From Apoderus coryli (Eukaryota > Arthropoda > Insecta > Coleoptera > Attelabidae): 64,000 nt of DNA. The position numbers and the translations under genes are program-made. The notes below the pieces were generated by a model. It did no database searches and was not told the origin of the DNA. It was given only the letters and a program-made list of their open reading frames with translations. The stretch covers positions 12,286,860 through 12,350,859 of the forward strand of contig OU452199.1 in NCBI GenBank assembly GCA_911728435.2, written 5' to 3'. Shown piece after piece: positions 1-13,300 of the stretch; the stretch's first letter is position 1, and each line of letters opens with the position of its first letter.

Positions 1-167
1 AGTGTAGATATTTTGGAAAATATAGAATTACATAATTCTGATAAAAATTAAGCACTTCAATCAAATATATTATGAAGTGTTAAAATTATCTTATACATTG
101 ATAATCCAGCTGCAATTATCTTTGAGTAGCATTTTTTAAATCACATTTGTCAATAACAATTACCAAT

Positions 168-201
168 TATAAATAGCATCGGATCATATTTTCGAATCAG
201 T
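168..201 (+). promoter_or_regulatory. TATA box and initiator of the S28-like gene
   Basis: TATAAATA lies at 168-175 and an arthropod initiator TCAGT at 197-201, whose A (199) is 31 nt downstream of the first T of the TATA box. This is the canonical insect spacing. It predicts a transcript start near 199, only 6 nt before the first in-frame ATG (205) and 27 nt before the second (226). Confidence 0.6.
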
Positions 202-225
202 ATAATGCTGCTAGTATTCGAGAAA

Positions 226-3200
226 ATGAAGCTGGTTCTTATAGCTTCAATCTTGCTAGTCTCCAACGTTTGCTACTATGTAGGTGCAGTAAATGTTGCA
301 TATTTTCCACAAATTATCGACCACTATAATGAGAGTAACTTGGAAACATTTCAGCAGGTAAGAACTAATTCATGATTCTTAAAATTTTTTCATTACACTA
401 CAAGCTGCATTAATAAAGCGACGATGGCAGAATATATCGCAGGAAATCCGCAAACAGGCAAATGCACGATAGGTAATATTATATTCCAGTAAAATATAGA
501 TTCTACCTGGAATTCTACAACAAAAATTTTAATAAAAACTTGATTATACTCGTACAGGCTGGGCAATTTGTTAGGAGCCTATACCAAAATAACACACCAA
601 ATAACTATTCTACCAATGCATTGATTTTTATGCGTGCCACTAAAAAAATCAGAGCCTTATTGGATCACCCATATGTCGATTGTCTATTCACATACAACTG
701 TGTATCTTTCACTATGGATAGAACTTGGTATATGTACATTAGTTATGGCTCATTATTTGGGTATTTCACCACTATAATAAAAGTTAGAATGATATTTGTA
801 AACTCCAATAATTAAAATTAATACTTTCCGATAAGTAGTAAAGGGCATTGCCTCAATTAAAGAACATCTTGTTTTCTCAATTAACAGGTAATGAACCAAA
901 TGCATTCTACTATTCTACCAATATCTACAAGACACTTTATTGTTCGCCTATTATTGTTCGTACAGTTTCTTGTATTTTTTTTTCTTGATGTTAGGTACCT
1001 AAAAGCCGTTGACAAATTTAGATGTTTCAGTTTTATAGAAACAATACTTCTGGACAAATCCTGCATCAAATTTACACAAGCTAACGTATCGTGACTTTAA
1101 CCGCGTTCACGCAAGTTCGCTCTGAAGAAGACAACAGGATGACCAGCGAAACGTTCGCTAGTATAAATTTGACGCAGGATTTGTCCATAAGCATTGTTTC
1201 CATAAGTTTACTTGCTTGTGGAAGTTTCCTGTCTAAATTCTTTAGATTTTTAAACTTACTTCACTCGTATGAGATAAAAAAGTGAGAAGTATCTGCACTC
1301 GACCGAGTTAGACAGTCGACCTCAATACTCATATGTTGTCCAATCGAATTTTATTTCGAGTATAAACAGTGGTCTCGATAGAAACTTTTGATGTGTGAAT
1401 ACTTTTTTTCTTTAAAGAAATACTACGTGAATTACGACTATTTCAACAAAACTGCAAACAACAGAGTCTTTTTAATACTAGGGGGAAACGGCGGAGAACA
1501 TGATTCCTATGTTGATAATGTAGACTTAATAACTTCAAGTCTTTGGACTGATACTGCAAAGGAAGCTGGTGCACTTATGTTCCTTCTCGAACACAGATAT
1601 TATGGAGAAAGTCAGCCTCACCAGTAAGTATATTGATTTAAAATCATTAATATTTTCACTATTAAAGAATGCTTAGTATAAAACTGTTCAAACATGTAAT
1701 TTATACTTATATCGATATAAGACTTAATAGGTATTTACCCTGGCTCAACAATCTTACATAAGAAAAGCATTTTTTTTCTAGAAACACCAAAAGTGAAGAG
1801 CTTAAAAAGTACCTAACAATTGAGCAAGCTCTAGCTGATGTCAATAATTTTGTTTATGGAATTAATGGTGGTTGGGGATTGGCGTCTGATGTAGAATGGG
1901 TAGTGTTTGGTTGGGGATATGGAGGAACACTTGCAACGTTTTTGAGAATGTACTATAGCTATCTTATTAAACATGCCGTAGTGTCTGGTGGACCAGTCAA
2001 AGCTGAACTTGAATTTGAGGGTATGTTTTTTTTTTGTTGAAATTAAACCAGAAGTAAAATTATCTATATAACAAAAAAGGCAAAAGATAACTGACGCACA
2101 TTTCACAAAAGTATAGGTGACCCATTAAAAATACTCAACAGATAAATTTTTTAAAGCTTTCGCGGCAGTCTACTGAGACAGTTATGTAGGTATATCGGCC
2201 ACTGGTACTCAACGTCTGATGTGCACCGACTCAACTGTTGATGTTCGTAGTTGCTAGATAGACAAATTTTGCCACATTGATTTACCATGTACTTATATTA
2301 GTTTATCTATATGAATCCAATAAACCTTTTGAATTTAATACTCATGAGTACTTAGATAAAAGCAAATTTTCTATATACTAGTTGTATTCGTATATGGATT
2401 AGGCCATGTTTTTATTGATGAGCTACCTAAAATTATTTATTGCAAGAAAGTTTTAATTTCATTTATTATAGAAGTTATCGGTATAGGCCGAATAGTAAAA
2501 CACTGAAACTAAGTATCGTGTGCCAAAAGATATCTTGTTCTACTGTTATAAAAAATATTTATAAATATTTTTTTAAAGATTATTTAACGGCTGTTACTGA
2601 TGTAATTGATGGTCATAGCCAGGAGTGCCTCTCACATATTGAAAATGGATTCGCAGCAATTGACAGTTCTCTGACATCTGGTAGCGACCTAGACAAAATT
2701 AACAGTGATTTCAATACATGCACCCAAATAACTGAGACATCGGCGAAAGATGCGACTGAAATTGCTAACTTTTACTATAAAGTTACCGAGAATTTAGCTT
2801 ACGCTGTCAAATTTAGTAAAGTACCTGAATTATGTGAGAAGATTTTAAGTTCTCAAGCCGATGATGTAGCGGGTATTGGACTAGCTAATAATTATGTCCA
2901 GACTCTTAAGGGACTTAGCGGTTGCTTTGAAAATGGATTTAGTGCTACGGTGGCCACATTGTCTGCTGATGATAGTAATTTAAGCACCAGCTGTAAGTAA
3001 ATATTTTTTAATATTATTATAGATCATAGCAAAAACTTAAAATAATAGGCTACTCAAAACTTTATGTATCTATACAACACTATTATCTAAATATCTGTTA
3101 ACCCTGTTGGCATATCAAAATGATATATCTCAAGAAGAATATAATATACTATTTCATAAATAAATCAAAACATTTTGAAGAAAACTAAATTAATTCAAGC

Positions 3201-4623
3201 AAGTATTATTAAAACCAATTTTAAAATAAATATTATGAATCTGAAATAATTCGCTCTTTGGTGTAGACGCTAACTTTGTTAATTCGCCAATTTTTAAATC
3301 TTGACGCACGTATCGCTGTTAGCATCCTAAAATAAAAAAATTGTAATTTTAGGGTGAGGTTTTTGATAAATTATATTTTTCATTATCGTCCAATAATGCG
3401 TGGGTTATAGGGCGAAAAGTGAAACACTCAAATTGACGTCAGGGATTTGGGTATAAAAAATTAAAAATTGGCCTTCTCGTAATTGTTACATTATAGATTG
3501 TTTAAAAAGTGTTATTCTAACCAAGTAATACCTACTGTATTTTCTACATGATAAAAAACAATTAATTCAAATCTAAACAAAACAATTTATTTATTAAAGG
3601 TGTGTATTAAAAATTGTATAAAATTACTGAAAATAACCTTAATGTTGTGTAAAAACCGATTGATTTGTATGGGCAGCCTAAGAATTTTTGCTCTTCATCA
3701 TTGAAATTATTTTCGGAATTATTTATTACATATATATAAAATAATACGATATTTTTATAAAATGATATTATTTGTTAACAGACAGGCCATGGTGGTTCCA
3801 AAAATGTTACCAATTAGGCTTTTTCCACACGACATCAACTTCAAAGATTTTTGGAAACCGACTGAATCTAGATTATTACGTGAAACTCTGCCAATCAATA
3901 TTTGGCTCAGATTTCACTGAAGAAGTTATCAAAAACAATGTTCAACAAACTGTATACAACTATGGAGGAGACTCTTCGTACTTTGGTGCTAGCAAACTAC
4001 TCTTCTCTTACGGATCTGAAGATCCATGGATTAAACTAGGACATTTGACCATGAATGAGACAACGAACAAAGTTTTTATCATTGAAGGTATACTTTTTTA
4101 AGCTGACACATTTGACATGATTAGAACTTTGAGTTTTTGAGAAATTTTCGGGATAGTAAACTATTTATGCGAGTTATACTTTTACATTGGAGATAGGGTC
4201 AGATTTAAATAGTAACAACCACGATCATGCCTTAATATGTCCAGGGTGTCCATTAAACTTCACGCTCAAAATATTAAACTTAAAAAACTCACAATGTTAA
4301 TTGAGTGTATTACTCATTCTTCATACATACTTCATTTAGACCTAGCAATAATTGTTTTCTTATGTATAAATATTTACATACCACCGTAATTATAACTTTT
4401 AAAAGGTTACTAAAAAGTAATTCCCTGAGCGTACAATTCTATGAGAAATATCTCCACATGTTGCCTATTAAATTTGTTTTATAAATCTACAACAATTTTG
4501 TTTTTACTTATTGCAGGTGGTTCTCATGGAACTGAATTAGCTCCGATGAGTGTTAGCGATTCAGAAGACCTTACAACAATTAAGAAAAATATTATAGCAC
4601 ATGTGATTGAATGGTTGTCATAA
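226..4623 (+). CDS. Secreted S28 family (prolylcarboxypeptidase-like) protein lacking the catalytic serine
   Basis: Six exons: 226-357, 1418-1623, 1782-2020, 2579-2992, 3782-4087 and 4517-4623. All junctions are GT..AG and phases agree, giving 467 aa. I chose ATG 226 over the in-frame ATG 205 because it has a better context (AAAATG) and 205 would lie 6 nt from the predicted cap site; starting at 205 adds 7 residues. Residues 1-21 form a signal peptide (MKLVLIASILLVS...). Family landmarks follow in order: FPQIIDHYN after the signal, a glycine-rich GGNGGE strand, LEHRYYGES, the EQALAD helix, then the nucleophile elbow. S28 enzymes have GGSYxG at the elbow; here it reads GWGYGG, so Gly158 (GGA, 1915-1917) replaces the serine. 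Asp411 (in GSEDPW) and His436 (in GGSHG) of the triad remain, 25 residues apart as in human PRCP. Active S28 enzymes cleave after proline; this one is predicted to be a non-catalytic homologue, perhaps a binding protein. The intact frame and introns argue against a pseudogene. Confidence 0.85.
738..776 (+). repeat. Fragment of a dispersed repeat in S28 intron 1
   Basis: The segment around CATTATTTGGGTATTTCACC (about 749-768), followed by ACTAT, resembles CATGATTTGGGTATTTCGCC near 51652-51671, its inverted copy near 52016-52035, and a diverged copy near 59860-59880. It is a family of short dispersed sequences, probably ends of a foldback transposon. Confidence 0.4.
1028..1212. repeat. Imperfect inverted repeat (foldback element) in S28 intron 1
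   Basis: The left arm (about 1030-1088, containing GACAAATCCTGCATCAAATT) is the imperfect reverse complement of the right arm (about 1151-1210, containing AATTTGACGCAGGATTTGTC). Similarity seems to fade outward to about 960 and 1265. A related single arm occurs at about 33040-33130, so this is a dispersed foldback or MITE-like family. Open frames seen on both strands here are by-products of the palindrome. Confidence 0.55.
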
Positions 4624-4631
4624 AACTTGAT

Positions 4632-4637
4632 AATAAA
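4632..4637 (+). terminator. Poly(A) signal of the S28-like gene
   Basis: AATAAA lies 9 nt after the TAA stop at 4621-4623, giving a very short 3' UTR. A further AATAAA-like site follows near 4715. Confidence 0.5.
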
Positions 4638-4639
4638 TA

Positions 4640-5900
4640 TAATATGAAATACAGTTTATGTATAATTTTTTTTTTATATATGAGCAGGTTCTAAGATATC
4701 AAATTGTATGTAAAAATAAATTTAAGGAAACATTTTACTCGTGATTATCATCTTTATTAAGTTGTGCCACCGGCAAAAGCAACTTTGATTAAAGTCATCT
4801 TGTTTCTAGTGAGCATGTAAGTGTGATTTAATAAAGTAATTTTTGTTTGTTAATAACAGAACTCCGTAATTAAAAAAAAACACTAATCTAACTAGAGGAT
4901 TTTGTTGTGGGATTGTTCAGCTATTTTTATATCTGGACTATTTGCCATGTGAAATTAACGATCGAGAAATTAAAAAATAGGAGAAATCATCAAATTGTCC
5001 AAATATATTTACTTATATCTGTACACTTTGACCTTTAAATTAACGATCGAGAAATTTTATACAAATTTTCTTGTAACCCCATCGTTAATTAAACACGGTT
5101 TATTGTTTATGGATTAATATATATTTAATTTTTAATATGATTAAAAGCCGAAAATATTATGACTCTAAATATCATCGATTTAAATAATGAAATTTCACAA
5201 ATAGTAATTAATGTTCCCAAAAAAAATTTTCAGCAAAGGCATTTTTTTAGAAATGCGAGATAATCCGCATAGTAATGAAATTTTGTAACTAATACCAGCG
5301 TCACCTTGCATATTGTTACAAATGACCACTAGATGGTGGTGGACAATTTGACGGACAACAATATTGAAATAATGTCAAATTGACTATTTTTGTCCGACCT
5401 ATCGCTTGATGGCCTCTTTTTGTTCCAAATGAGAAGCAAAAAGTGTGCTTTTCAGTACTTCAAGATGCGGTCCTTTCGAAATGATGTTTTTGATATGCAA
5501 CCTTTTGAGTGGAAAATATGTGTTGAGAATTGGTCCAAAAGCATGTTAAAGCATATAAACCATAAAGAAGGATATTTTGAAAAGCAACAATATATTTTTT
5601 TCCCAAAACGTTTGTTTTCTTCCCAGATTTTGCAAATACATAAAATGTGACCCTCATGTGACTGAGAATCGCACCAAACATTCATTTGGATGACAATCAA
5701 TGCTTAATGTTTGTTCCCTTTCATGACACTGCACTATATAAATTATTAAATGTAAAGTAACGAAGTACTACGATTCATCTTAAGTCATTACAATCACAGT
5801 TTTGACATATAAATAACTCTTGAACAAATTAAATAAATAATTTAAAGAAAAATTGTTGGTATTTTATTATTTTAACACATTTTATTGTTTCAGTTTATTA
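4640..5900. other. Gene-free stretch between the S28-like gene and OBP-a
   Basis: AT-rich sequence with two copies of a short motif, TTAACGATCGAGAAATT (about 4957-4973 and 5040-5056). The missing last exon of OBP-a should lie in this stretch. I found no segment with the expected cysteine spacing. Confidence 0.4.
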
Positions 5901-5914
5901 GTTGTTAAAAGTAC

Positions 5915-7371
5915 AGGATCGATGTGTCCTATTATGCAAACTACGTATTGTATGAAGTGTGGTTCTGAAATTCTTGAATCGTGGTTTAGGTCACCAGTTT
6001 CTATTTCGCTCAATACCTTTGGATCTAACCCTGATGATTTTAGGCATTCTGATTTTATTTTAGTTTGGTACACATTCTGTGCTTCTGCGGCCTAAAAATA
6101 AACAGACATTTATAAAAATTTTGTACTTTTTCAAATTTTCAAATTATTCTCTAGTTGTGTTTTTTTGGTATTGTATTGTAAAGGGGGTTTGTCGATTTTA
6201 ATAATAATAATAATTTTATCAGATATTATTTTATAAGCTTTTTGTATTCTATGTTTTAGTAATATTGGTCTATGACCAAACCTAGTCCTACGAATTTCTT
6301 TAATTAAAAACAGGTGTGGTGAAATGTGCCGTTAGTATAATCTCTGTTGATATAGAGATTATACTATATATTATATTATAGATGTAGTTACAGTTTGGTT
6401 AATTAGTATTAAAAAATTGTTTACTCAATAGCCAAAGGAAGCCTGCATTTTTTTTGTATTAGAGTGCCAATAAAAAGTAGTAGGAAACCGATCACCGAGT
6501 GAATTTGCGATTTGTAAGTTGAAATATATGAAAAGTTAAATTAAAATATTTTTAAACATCATAATGAAGGACAAGGGATGGGGATGGTTTCCGAATCTAG
6601 CTCAAAAAATAACAGTTTTGGTGGAGTTCGAATTTCCACACTATCAAGAGATATGGTAATCAACTATCTGGGCTTTATCTGCTTTGAAAGAAATACAAGT
6701 ATTTGGCTGTTACACATTAACCTTGCACCACTGTTTTGAAACTTTTCAATTTTTACCTGGCCCGAATAAATATAGCAATTATTGTGCTTAGATATTTGAT
6801 TCCCGAATACATTCTTATGTTAGTTATGGTTGCGTTCACAGCAAATTCTATACATTTTCTTTTTATTTAAAAAATTAAGTTTTTATTTTGATTAACTAAA
6901 TATTTACAATAATTTGAAAAAATAGTTGATTCTTAAGTGGAGTTGAATATTTTTAATGACGAAATAAAAGTCGAATCTCAACAAAAATAAATTTAATAGA
7001 CATTTATAATCAACATTCAAACATTTTTCAGAACTTAAAACAGTCCCATCATCAGCGGTAAAAAGAGAAACTTACAATTTTATGTTCCAGAAAATTTCTA
7101 TTGAGGTCACTTTTATGGAAAACATTTGCTTGTGGTTTGAATTAATAAAAATTAAATAATACCAATAATAATGTTAGTTAATGGTAATGTTTGGATGCTA
7201 AATATAAATTTCAATTAAATTTATTTTTGTGGAGATTCGACTTTTATTTCGTCATCGTCATTATTTACAAGATTTCTATTCCGCACTTTTACTTACATAG
7301 TTGAAATTATGGCCTGTGTCAGCACCATGAGATACAAATGCCAATGCAAGAAAAATTAGTGCGGAATACAT
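5915..7371 (-). CDS. OBP-a: minus-C odorant-binding protein, 3' part not found
   Basis: Exon 1 (7371-7297, 25 codons) encodes a signal peptide, MYSALIFLALAFVSHGAD..., and ends at a GTAAGT donor. Exon 2 (6091-5915, 59 codons, phase 0 at both ends) starts after TTAG and continues as AAEAQNVYQTKIKSEC, the usual first OBP helix. Two cysteines are visible, Cys41 and Cys77 (35 residues between). The proposed donor is GTACTT at 5914-5909, 7 residues after the second cysteine; OBP-d has an intron at nearly the same place (8 residues after). The second half, with the C-x39-C-x16-C block, could not be found downstream on this strand. If exon 2 is read through, the frame stops 9 codons later (TAA near 5888), giving a half-domain unlikely to fold. 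Either the last exon is too diverged to see, or the gene is truncated. Intron 1 carries a 298-bp MITE. Confidence 0.55.
6957..7254. mobile_element. MITE with about 38-bp terminal inverted repeats
   Basis: Terminal repeats TGACGAAATAAAAGTCGAAT (6957 on) and its reverse complement (ending 7254) extend for about 38 bp with one mismatch. The 298-bp interior has no coding sequence and contains CATCATCAGCGG, a motif recurring in modified form near 43540. It lies in OBP-a intron 1. A target-site duplication is not obvious. Confidence 0.75.
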
Positions 7372-10300
7372 TACTTAGTTAACTATATTCGTCTAACTGG
7401 AGAATAAATAAGTATTTCACATCAAATCTGTTGGCCACCCATGCATATATAAATTTATTGTCCCTCATAAAAATGGAATATAATAAAATCAAAAATAATT
7501 TCGTGGTAATCTGAGTATTCATTGTATAATAAATATATATGGTGTTTTTATTTTAGCTATATAATTTCAATAACAATTTAAAATAAGTACAATAGCATCG
7601 AATTCTATTATTTTAACTGTGACAATAGTAATACAAAATCTTGCTGCCTGCCAGTCTGTGCATTTTTCACTAATACGAATAATTTCATAGAAATCAACCG
7701 CCGGCGTATCGTAATATTGTAGCTGATCATGTAATATCTCCATATATTAAAAATCATGACAGTGATAATTTATCAAATCAATAACAGAAGTCATCTGCAG
7801 TGGCGGCTTGTGGCAGTTTAATGTGGTGAAGCATAACATAAAATAAAGTCATATACTTAATAGAAAGCTAAAATTAATAGGGATATCCCTACTTCGTCAA
7901 CTGCATAAAATATAGGTTATGTTTATAAGTAGGTACCTCACCTAAGTATTGTTTTCTTAAAAACCTTAATTAAAGTGTAATTAATATCTAGAATATATTT
8001 ACCTACATCATAATAATACTAAATAAAACACATTTTGTGAAAACTGTCAATCAAATTACTTTTATGCTACCTGTTAGCAAATCATAATACATCAATCATT
8101 TGTATTTATTTATACAGGGTGAGTCACGAGGAACTGTACATACTTCTACCATAAGTAGAGGCACGTTAGGGGATTATCAAATGACCATTAAAAATGTCTG
8201 TTTGTTTTGATTATTAATATACGAGTATAATATATATGTGAATTGTGGATCTGCACCAAAACAATGTTTCGTCATATCTTTTCAATGATTAAGTCGATTT
8301 ATCTCATTTTTTTATGAAAGTGTGTTTTGGTGCCTGGCAACTAACTGACATATTCAGAATTGAAAAAATCCAGGTCCGTCTTCGAGAAAATTTGTGGGAC
8401 TGCTTCATATTCAACACTTCACCCTGTATACGATTTTTCAAAAATAATTTTTTCATAGGGCATAAATAAACAGTTGGACCTGGGTATTTGAAAATTGGCA
8501 ATAATAAAGTATCTTACTGTATAATAATGTTTAGTTATTATAAAGAAATCTTCAAAATAGACAGAAACGACACACACTGTGCTCCACTATGGTAAATACC
8601 ATAATTTGAATTGATTTACAGGGCCGGATTTAAAAATCTGGCATATGTGGTTCATCCCAATAATTCACCCTGTATGTAACTATTTCCACCCGTAATAGAC
8701 AGAAAACAGGTACAAAATGCTTGTAATAACCTAGGTTTCTTATTTGTTTGAGGAAAACTCATGTGTCTAATTATTTTAATCGGAATGAAATGAACAAACC
8801 AGGGAAATGTTTATTCATAAATTAAGAAATCAAATAAAAAACAATAATCAAACAATAAAACAGTTTTAACAAAAGTAAAAAACAATTTAATAAACATTAC
8901 GATTATAAAACACAACAGCTCATTAACAGAATTATTCACTGTTGCAATATTACAAGAAATGACCCACTGACAATCAGAAAGTCCATTACACATTTAAACA
9001 TTCGTGAAGAAAAGTGTATTAAGGCAGATGGATTTCATTTTGAACATCTTTTATAATCGTAATGTATCTGTATATTTTTAACAACATTCTGTTCTGAAAA
9101 GAAGTGCTGATTAAAAAAACTTAACTTTAGTTAAAATTAAAAAATAAACATCATTTTTCATAATAACTGCGCTTACCTGATGTCAGTGTAAATATAATTT
9201 ACGCTGCTGATGTGTACTACTTCCACTTGCTTCTTCCATATTAAAATATGAGATATTATAATATATTATGTTATTAAAAAAAACATATTTTACGGTACCT
9301 ACCCATTTGTTTTTGATAAAAATAGGTAGGTACCTACTAATTAATAACCGTATAAGTATATTCTGTTAATTTGTTCACTACTTTTTTAGATTTTAAAACT
9401 TCAATTAAATATGTAGGTAACTAAATAGAAAGACTAATTTGTATTAAAAATATTGTCACAAAAAAATAATAAACTTTTAAGAATAAAAAAAATCAATTTA
9501 ATGGAAAAAGAATAAGTATTAAAAACTATTAATAATTATAATAATTAAAAATTAACTCGCTTGGCATGTTTAGCTACTCGAGAATCGCCCACTTACATCA
9601 CGCTCACGAAAGAGGATCTTATTGATTCTCCCTCGTAAACGAGTGACGGTCTGTATTTGAGCGGCGTCTCTCAGTTACTAGTTATTTGATTAAATTGAAA
9701 GAAACTATATTAAAAATGAAAGGAAAGTCAGATGAATATTACTAACTATTATTTATTTAATTATTTAGAAAATGTACAAGAAATCAATTTAATAAAAAAT
9801 GGACAAGTTTAAAAATCAACAATTATAATAATTAAAAATTCGTACTTACATTACAATCATTCTGGCGACACAGCTGATACTGCGTTCGCGTTAATAGAAT
9901 TCTTAAAATTTATAAATATTTAATAATAGTTACTCTTGAAATTAATTCGCGTTAAAATAAACTATAAATCTTAAGTGACACTACCCAAGAACCCCAAAAA
10001 AGAGAGTTTTGTGGTTAGAGAACCTGGCGGAGCATTCGGACACATATATGCTCCAACGCGGGGAGACTTCATGGTCCGAGCCGCCAAGTCTCCAACCACT
10101 CTCTTCAATCTTTACTACACCGAAGTGGAAATCAAAATCCCCTGTAACTTCCTGTTACAACAATATTTATAACTTTACTTTGTTGACTTTGCAATTTGTC
10201 TATTAGGTACAATACCGATGCTAAAGTCATGACTTGTATAAACTTTGATGAACTTTTATAAATTATTAAATCAGCGTAAAATAGCTAGTTTGACCGGATG

Positions 10301-13300
10301 CAATATTTTTATTACAATATACCGGGTGTGACAATATCAAACCATTAAGCTTCCCGAAAAGTAAATAAAAATAATATTAGCATAGCACTAGAAATTTGCG
10401 ACTGTGTGATAGAGATAGATATAATCATAATAATAATCGACATATAGGTACAAAACACTCGCCAAGCGTTGTCATATAGCCTTATTTTACATTAAATCTC
10501 TGCTGCATCTATATGAAGCGTGCTTCTTATAGTGTTTTTTTAATGGCAATATTCGTATGCTATCCTTAGTACAATTAAACGCTGGCAACTATGTTTATAC
10601 GAAGAGAGAGATAGGTGGTTGTATAGTGGGTATATGCCAGATGGCAGTGTTGCGCATTGTTGCTGAATAATAGATGAAAATGCTTTGAGGCACGCTTCAT
10701 CTGCACAAGAACGTGTATGACAAATAAATAGGCTATTCGTGTGTCACAGGACACAAGCACTGGCAGGTGTGTCAACTGCCGCATATAGGGAAGAGAGAGC
10801 CCGAAATAAATATTGTTTTACTATTATTCGACGAATAAAAAAAGACGGAAATACCTATAGGCATGTAAATTAAGTATGTTAAATAGGTGTATAGGATAAA
10901 GCCTGCTTCAGATGAAGACGATATTCAAAATTACAGTTTTATGGTAAAGCAGGTTGAAAATTAAGTAAGTACCTATACATTAATTTATAGTTTAAATTTT
11001 ATTTGGAAAAAAATAATTACACAATAAAATAGAATTAAATACTTAAATATTATTAATTTTACTCATTATTTAGGATGTCACTTGCTTCGTAGGACAGGCC
11101 GCCACTGGTCATCTGCTTAGTTTTCTATTTCAAAATTTTTACTAGATATAAACTTTTCAGCTAGCAGTTCAAATACCGTGGTACTGATTTAAGTCATGAG
11201 TAAACCTTACCAAGTATCGCTACTATTTAATACTTTCTAGGTTGTTTATTTTAATGAAAATATGAGTAATGCAATTTTTCAAACAAACTTGGCAGTAAGC
11301 AGGTAGCACTACCTACAGTTGCTTTGCGAATTCATTTGTTTTAACTTTTATTTTTTTCTTTTCTGGCGTCCTGTCGAAAACTCATGACAATTTATTTTAT
11401 AATTCATAAGTGCGTCTCATTTGCTAAACTAAAGTTTTTCATTATTTTCTCAAATTAAACTCGAAACTCCAGAAATACCTTAGGTGTATTTTTTGCAGTT
11501 TCTATTTTATTTTAACAAGGATTTCATTTGGCGCTCTTGTTTGAGATTACTTTGTAATTGCATTACGTATATAACATCTAGAAAATATTTTATCTTCTGA
11601 TATTATACCGGGTTCTTCATATATGTATGGAATAAAATTCATATATTTTTTCCCTTGTATTTCAGCCGCCTCAACTTTTTTTTTTTCAAATGGAAAGGAT
11701 TAGTTTATTAACTATGTAAAACACTCAAAGGTTTATAATACAGCGAACTACGAATCAAATTTTACTAAATGGTAACTGAATAAATTGAAGGTCGACACGA
11801 AAATATCGTATACGAGTAGCACAAAAAAAAGTAAGAAAAAACTACATACTTACGTATCTACTCCTTGTAGCATTGTGTTGAAAGTAAGTAATTCAGATCC
11901 GTATTCAAAGATGCTAGCAAACCACTACGATATATAAAATTATTTTTATTTTTACCACTGTAACCTAAAATTTGAAAATGTGGTTCGCTGTGAGCGTATT
12001 GTTCAATAGTTAAAAAAAACTCATACTTTCCATTTAAAAAAAAGTTGGCGCAGCTCGAGACCATAGTCGAGTCGAGACAAACATTTGTCTCTTCTCATCT
12101 CATTTGTATCGAGTTGTTTTTGTTTATCTCAATTAATTATTCAGGGTGTGGGCGGACGATCTATAAGCGATAGACAAAAAAATCCTTTATAAAACTTTTA
12201 GACACTGAAAAGATGTACAACCACAGTTTGTACACTTGGTTCTCATCGTGTCGGAACGTTTCATCTTCATGTCTTCAAAGTAATTCGCCGGCCGCATAGT
12301 TATAGTATAGTATCTTATAGTATATATAGATATAGTCTAACATAGTAGCGGGCCAGAAATGTAGCTGGGAATACGACGAGTCGATGCCGCGTGTAGTAGA
12401 CCTTCTTATAGTTATTTATTATTTATAGTACAACCCTAAAATGTTTCCAGTTATACAGGGTAGTTCACAAACGCACAGCAGACCAAAGTTGCTTTTTCTT
12501 AATGTGACACCCTGCATATTTTAAGATGAATGCGATCTAAAAGACAAGAACAATTACATAAGGGTTGATAACACTAGGTCTAGTAGTTTTTAAAATATTT
12601 TTAAATAATGGTTAATTTTGACATAAATTTAAGGCCTTACTACAGAAACAAAATACATAACTACCAATTTTTCATGTCGGAGCCATTTGAATTCCATTCT
12701 TTTCTCCGTTTTACTGGATTTCATTGACCTCTGATTTGTAAGGGTGGTCACATTATCTATATTGTATTTTTATGGGAAAATCTTAAATGAGACACCCTAG
12801 ATGTCTCCTTAAATTCGAGAAGTTCCTTTGTTATACTTTTTATTGATATCATATTTCATGAGCCTAAGGCTAACCGTTTTTTTATAAAAAATTATTGAAA
12901 CAAAAACAAAGAAAAAATTGCCAACTAAAGTCGCAATTTTGTTCATTTAATTATTTTTTTTTCTATTTAAAAATAAAAAAGTTCAATTACAGCTTTGCCT
13001 TTAAATAGAATCGCTGTGCTTAAATGCAGGCCGATATTGCAGATGGTCAACGACTATGATGGCACTCTGACGAGCTCATAATAAGAGCGAAACGAATTCG
13101 TTGGTATTTGTCGACCCATGCCTCAGACTGGTTCTACTGAATTAGACTGAGGCCTTGCTAAATTATACAAAATCCCTTGTGTAAGTAACACCAGTAATTT
13201 TGTCCGCTATGGCACGAAATTATTTTCATTTATTATATTTTTACGGACACAAATTCAATGTATAGTTTTGATTTATTTATAATTTTTTTCTTGAAAACGA

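Noticed and set aside
540..815. 91-codon open frame in S28 intron 1
   Set aside because: Lies within a well-supported intron, has no family motif, and includes a repeat fragment.
5390..5700. Open frames on both strands between the S28-like gene and OBP-a, including a minus frame with a GHILCICK segment reminiscent of an OBP
   Set aside because: Considered as the missing OBP-a exon 3 or an OBP relic, but the later cysteine spacing does not fit and no splice site agrees.
9975..10206. Two overlapping 65-codon frames in a GC-richer island
   Set aside because: No recognised motif and no splice or start context; both frames open together suggests chance.
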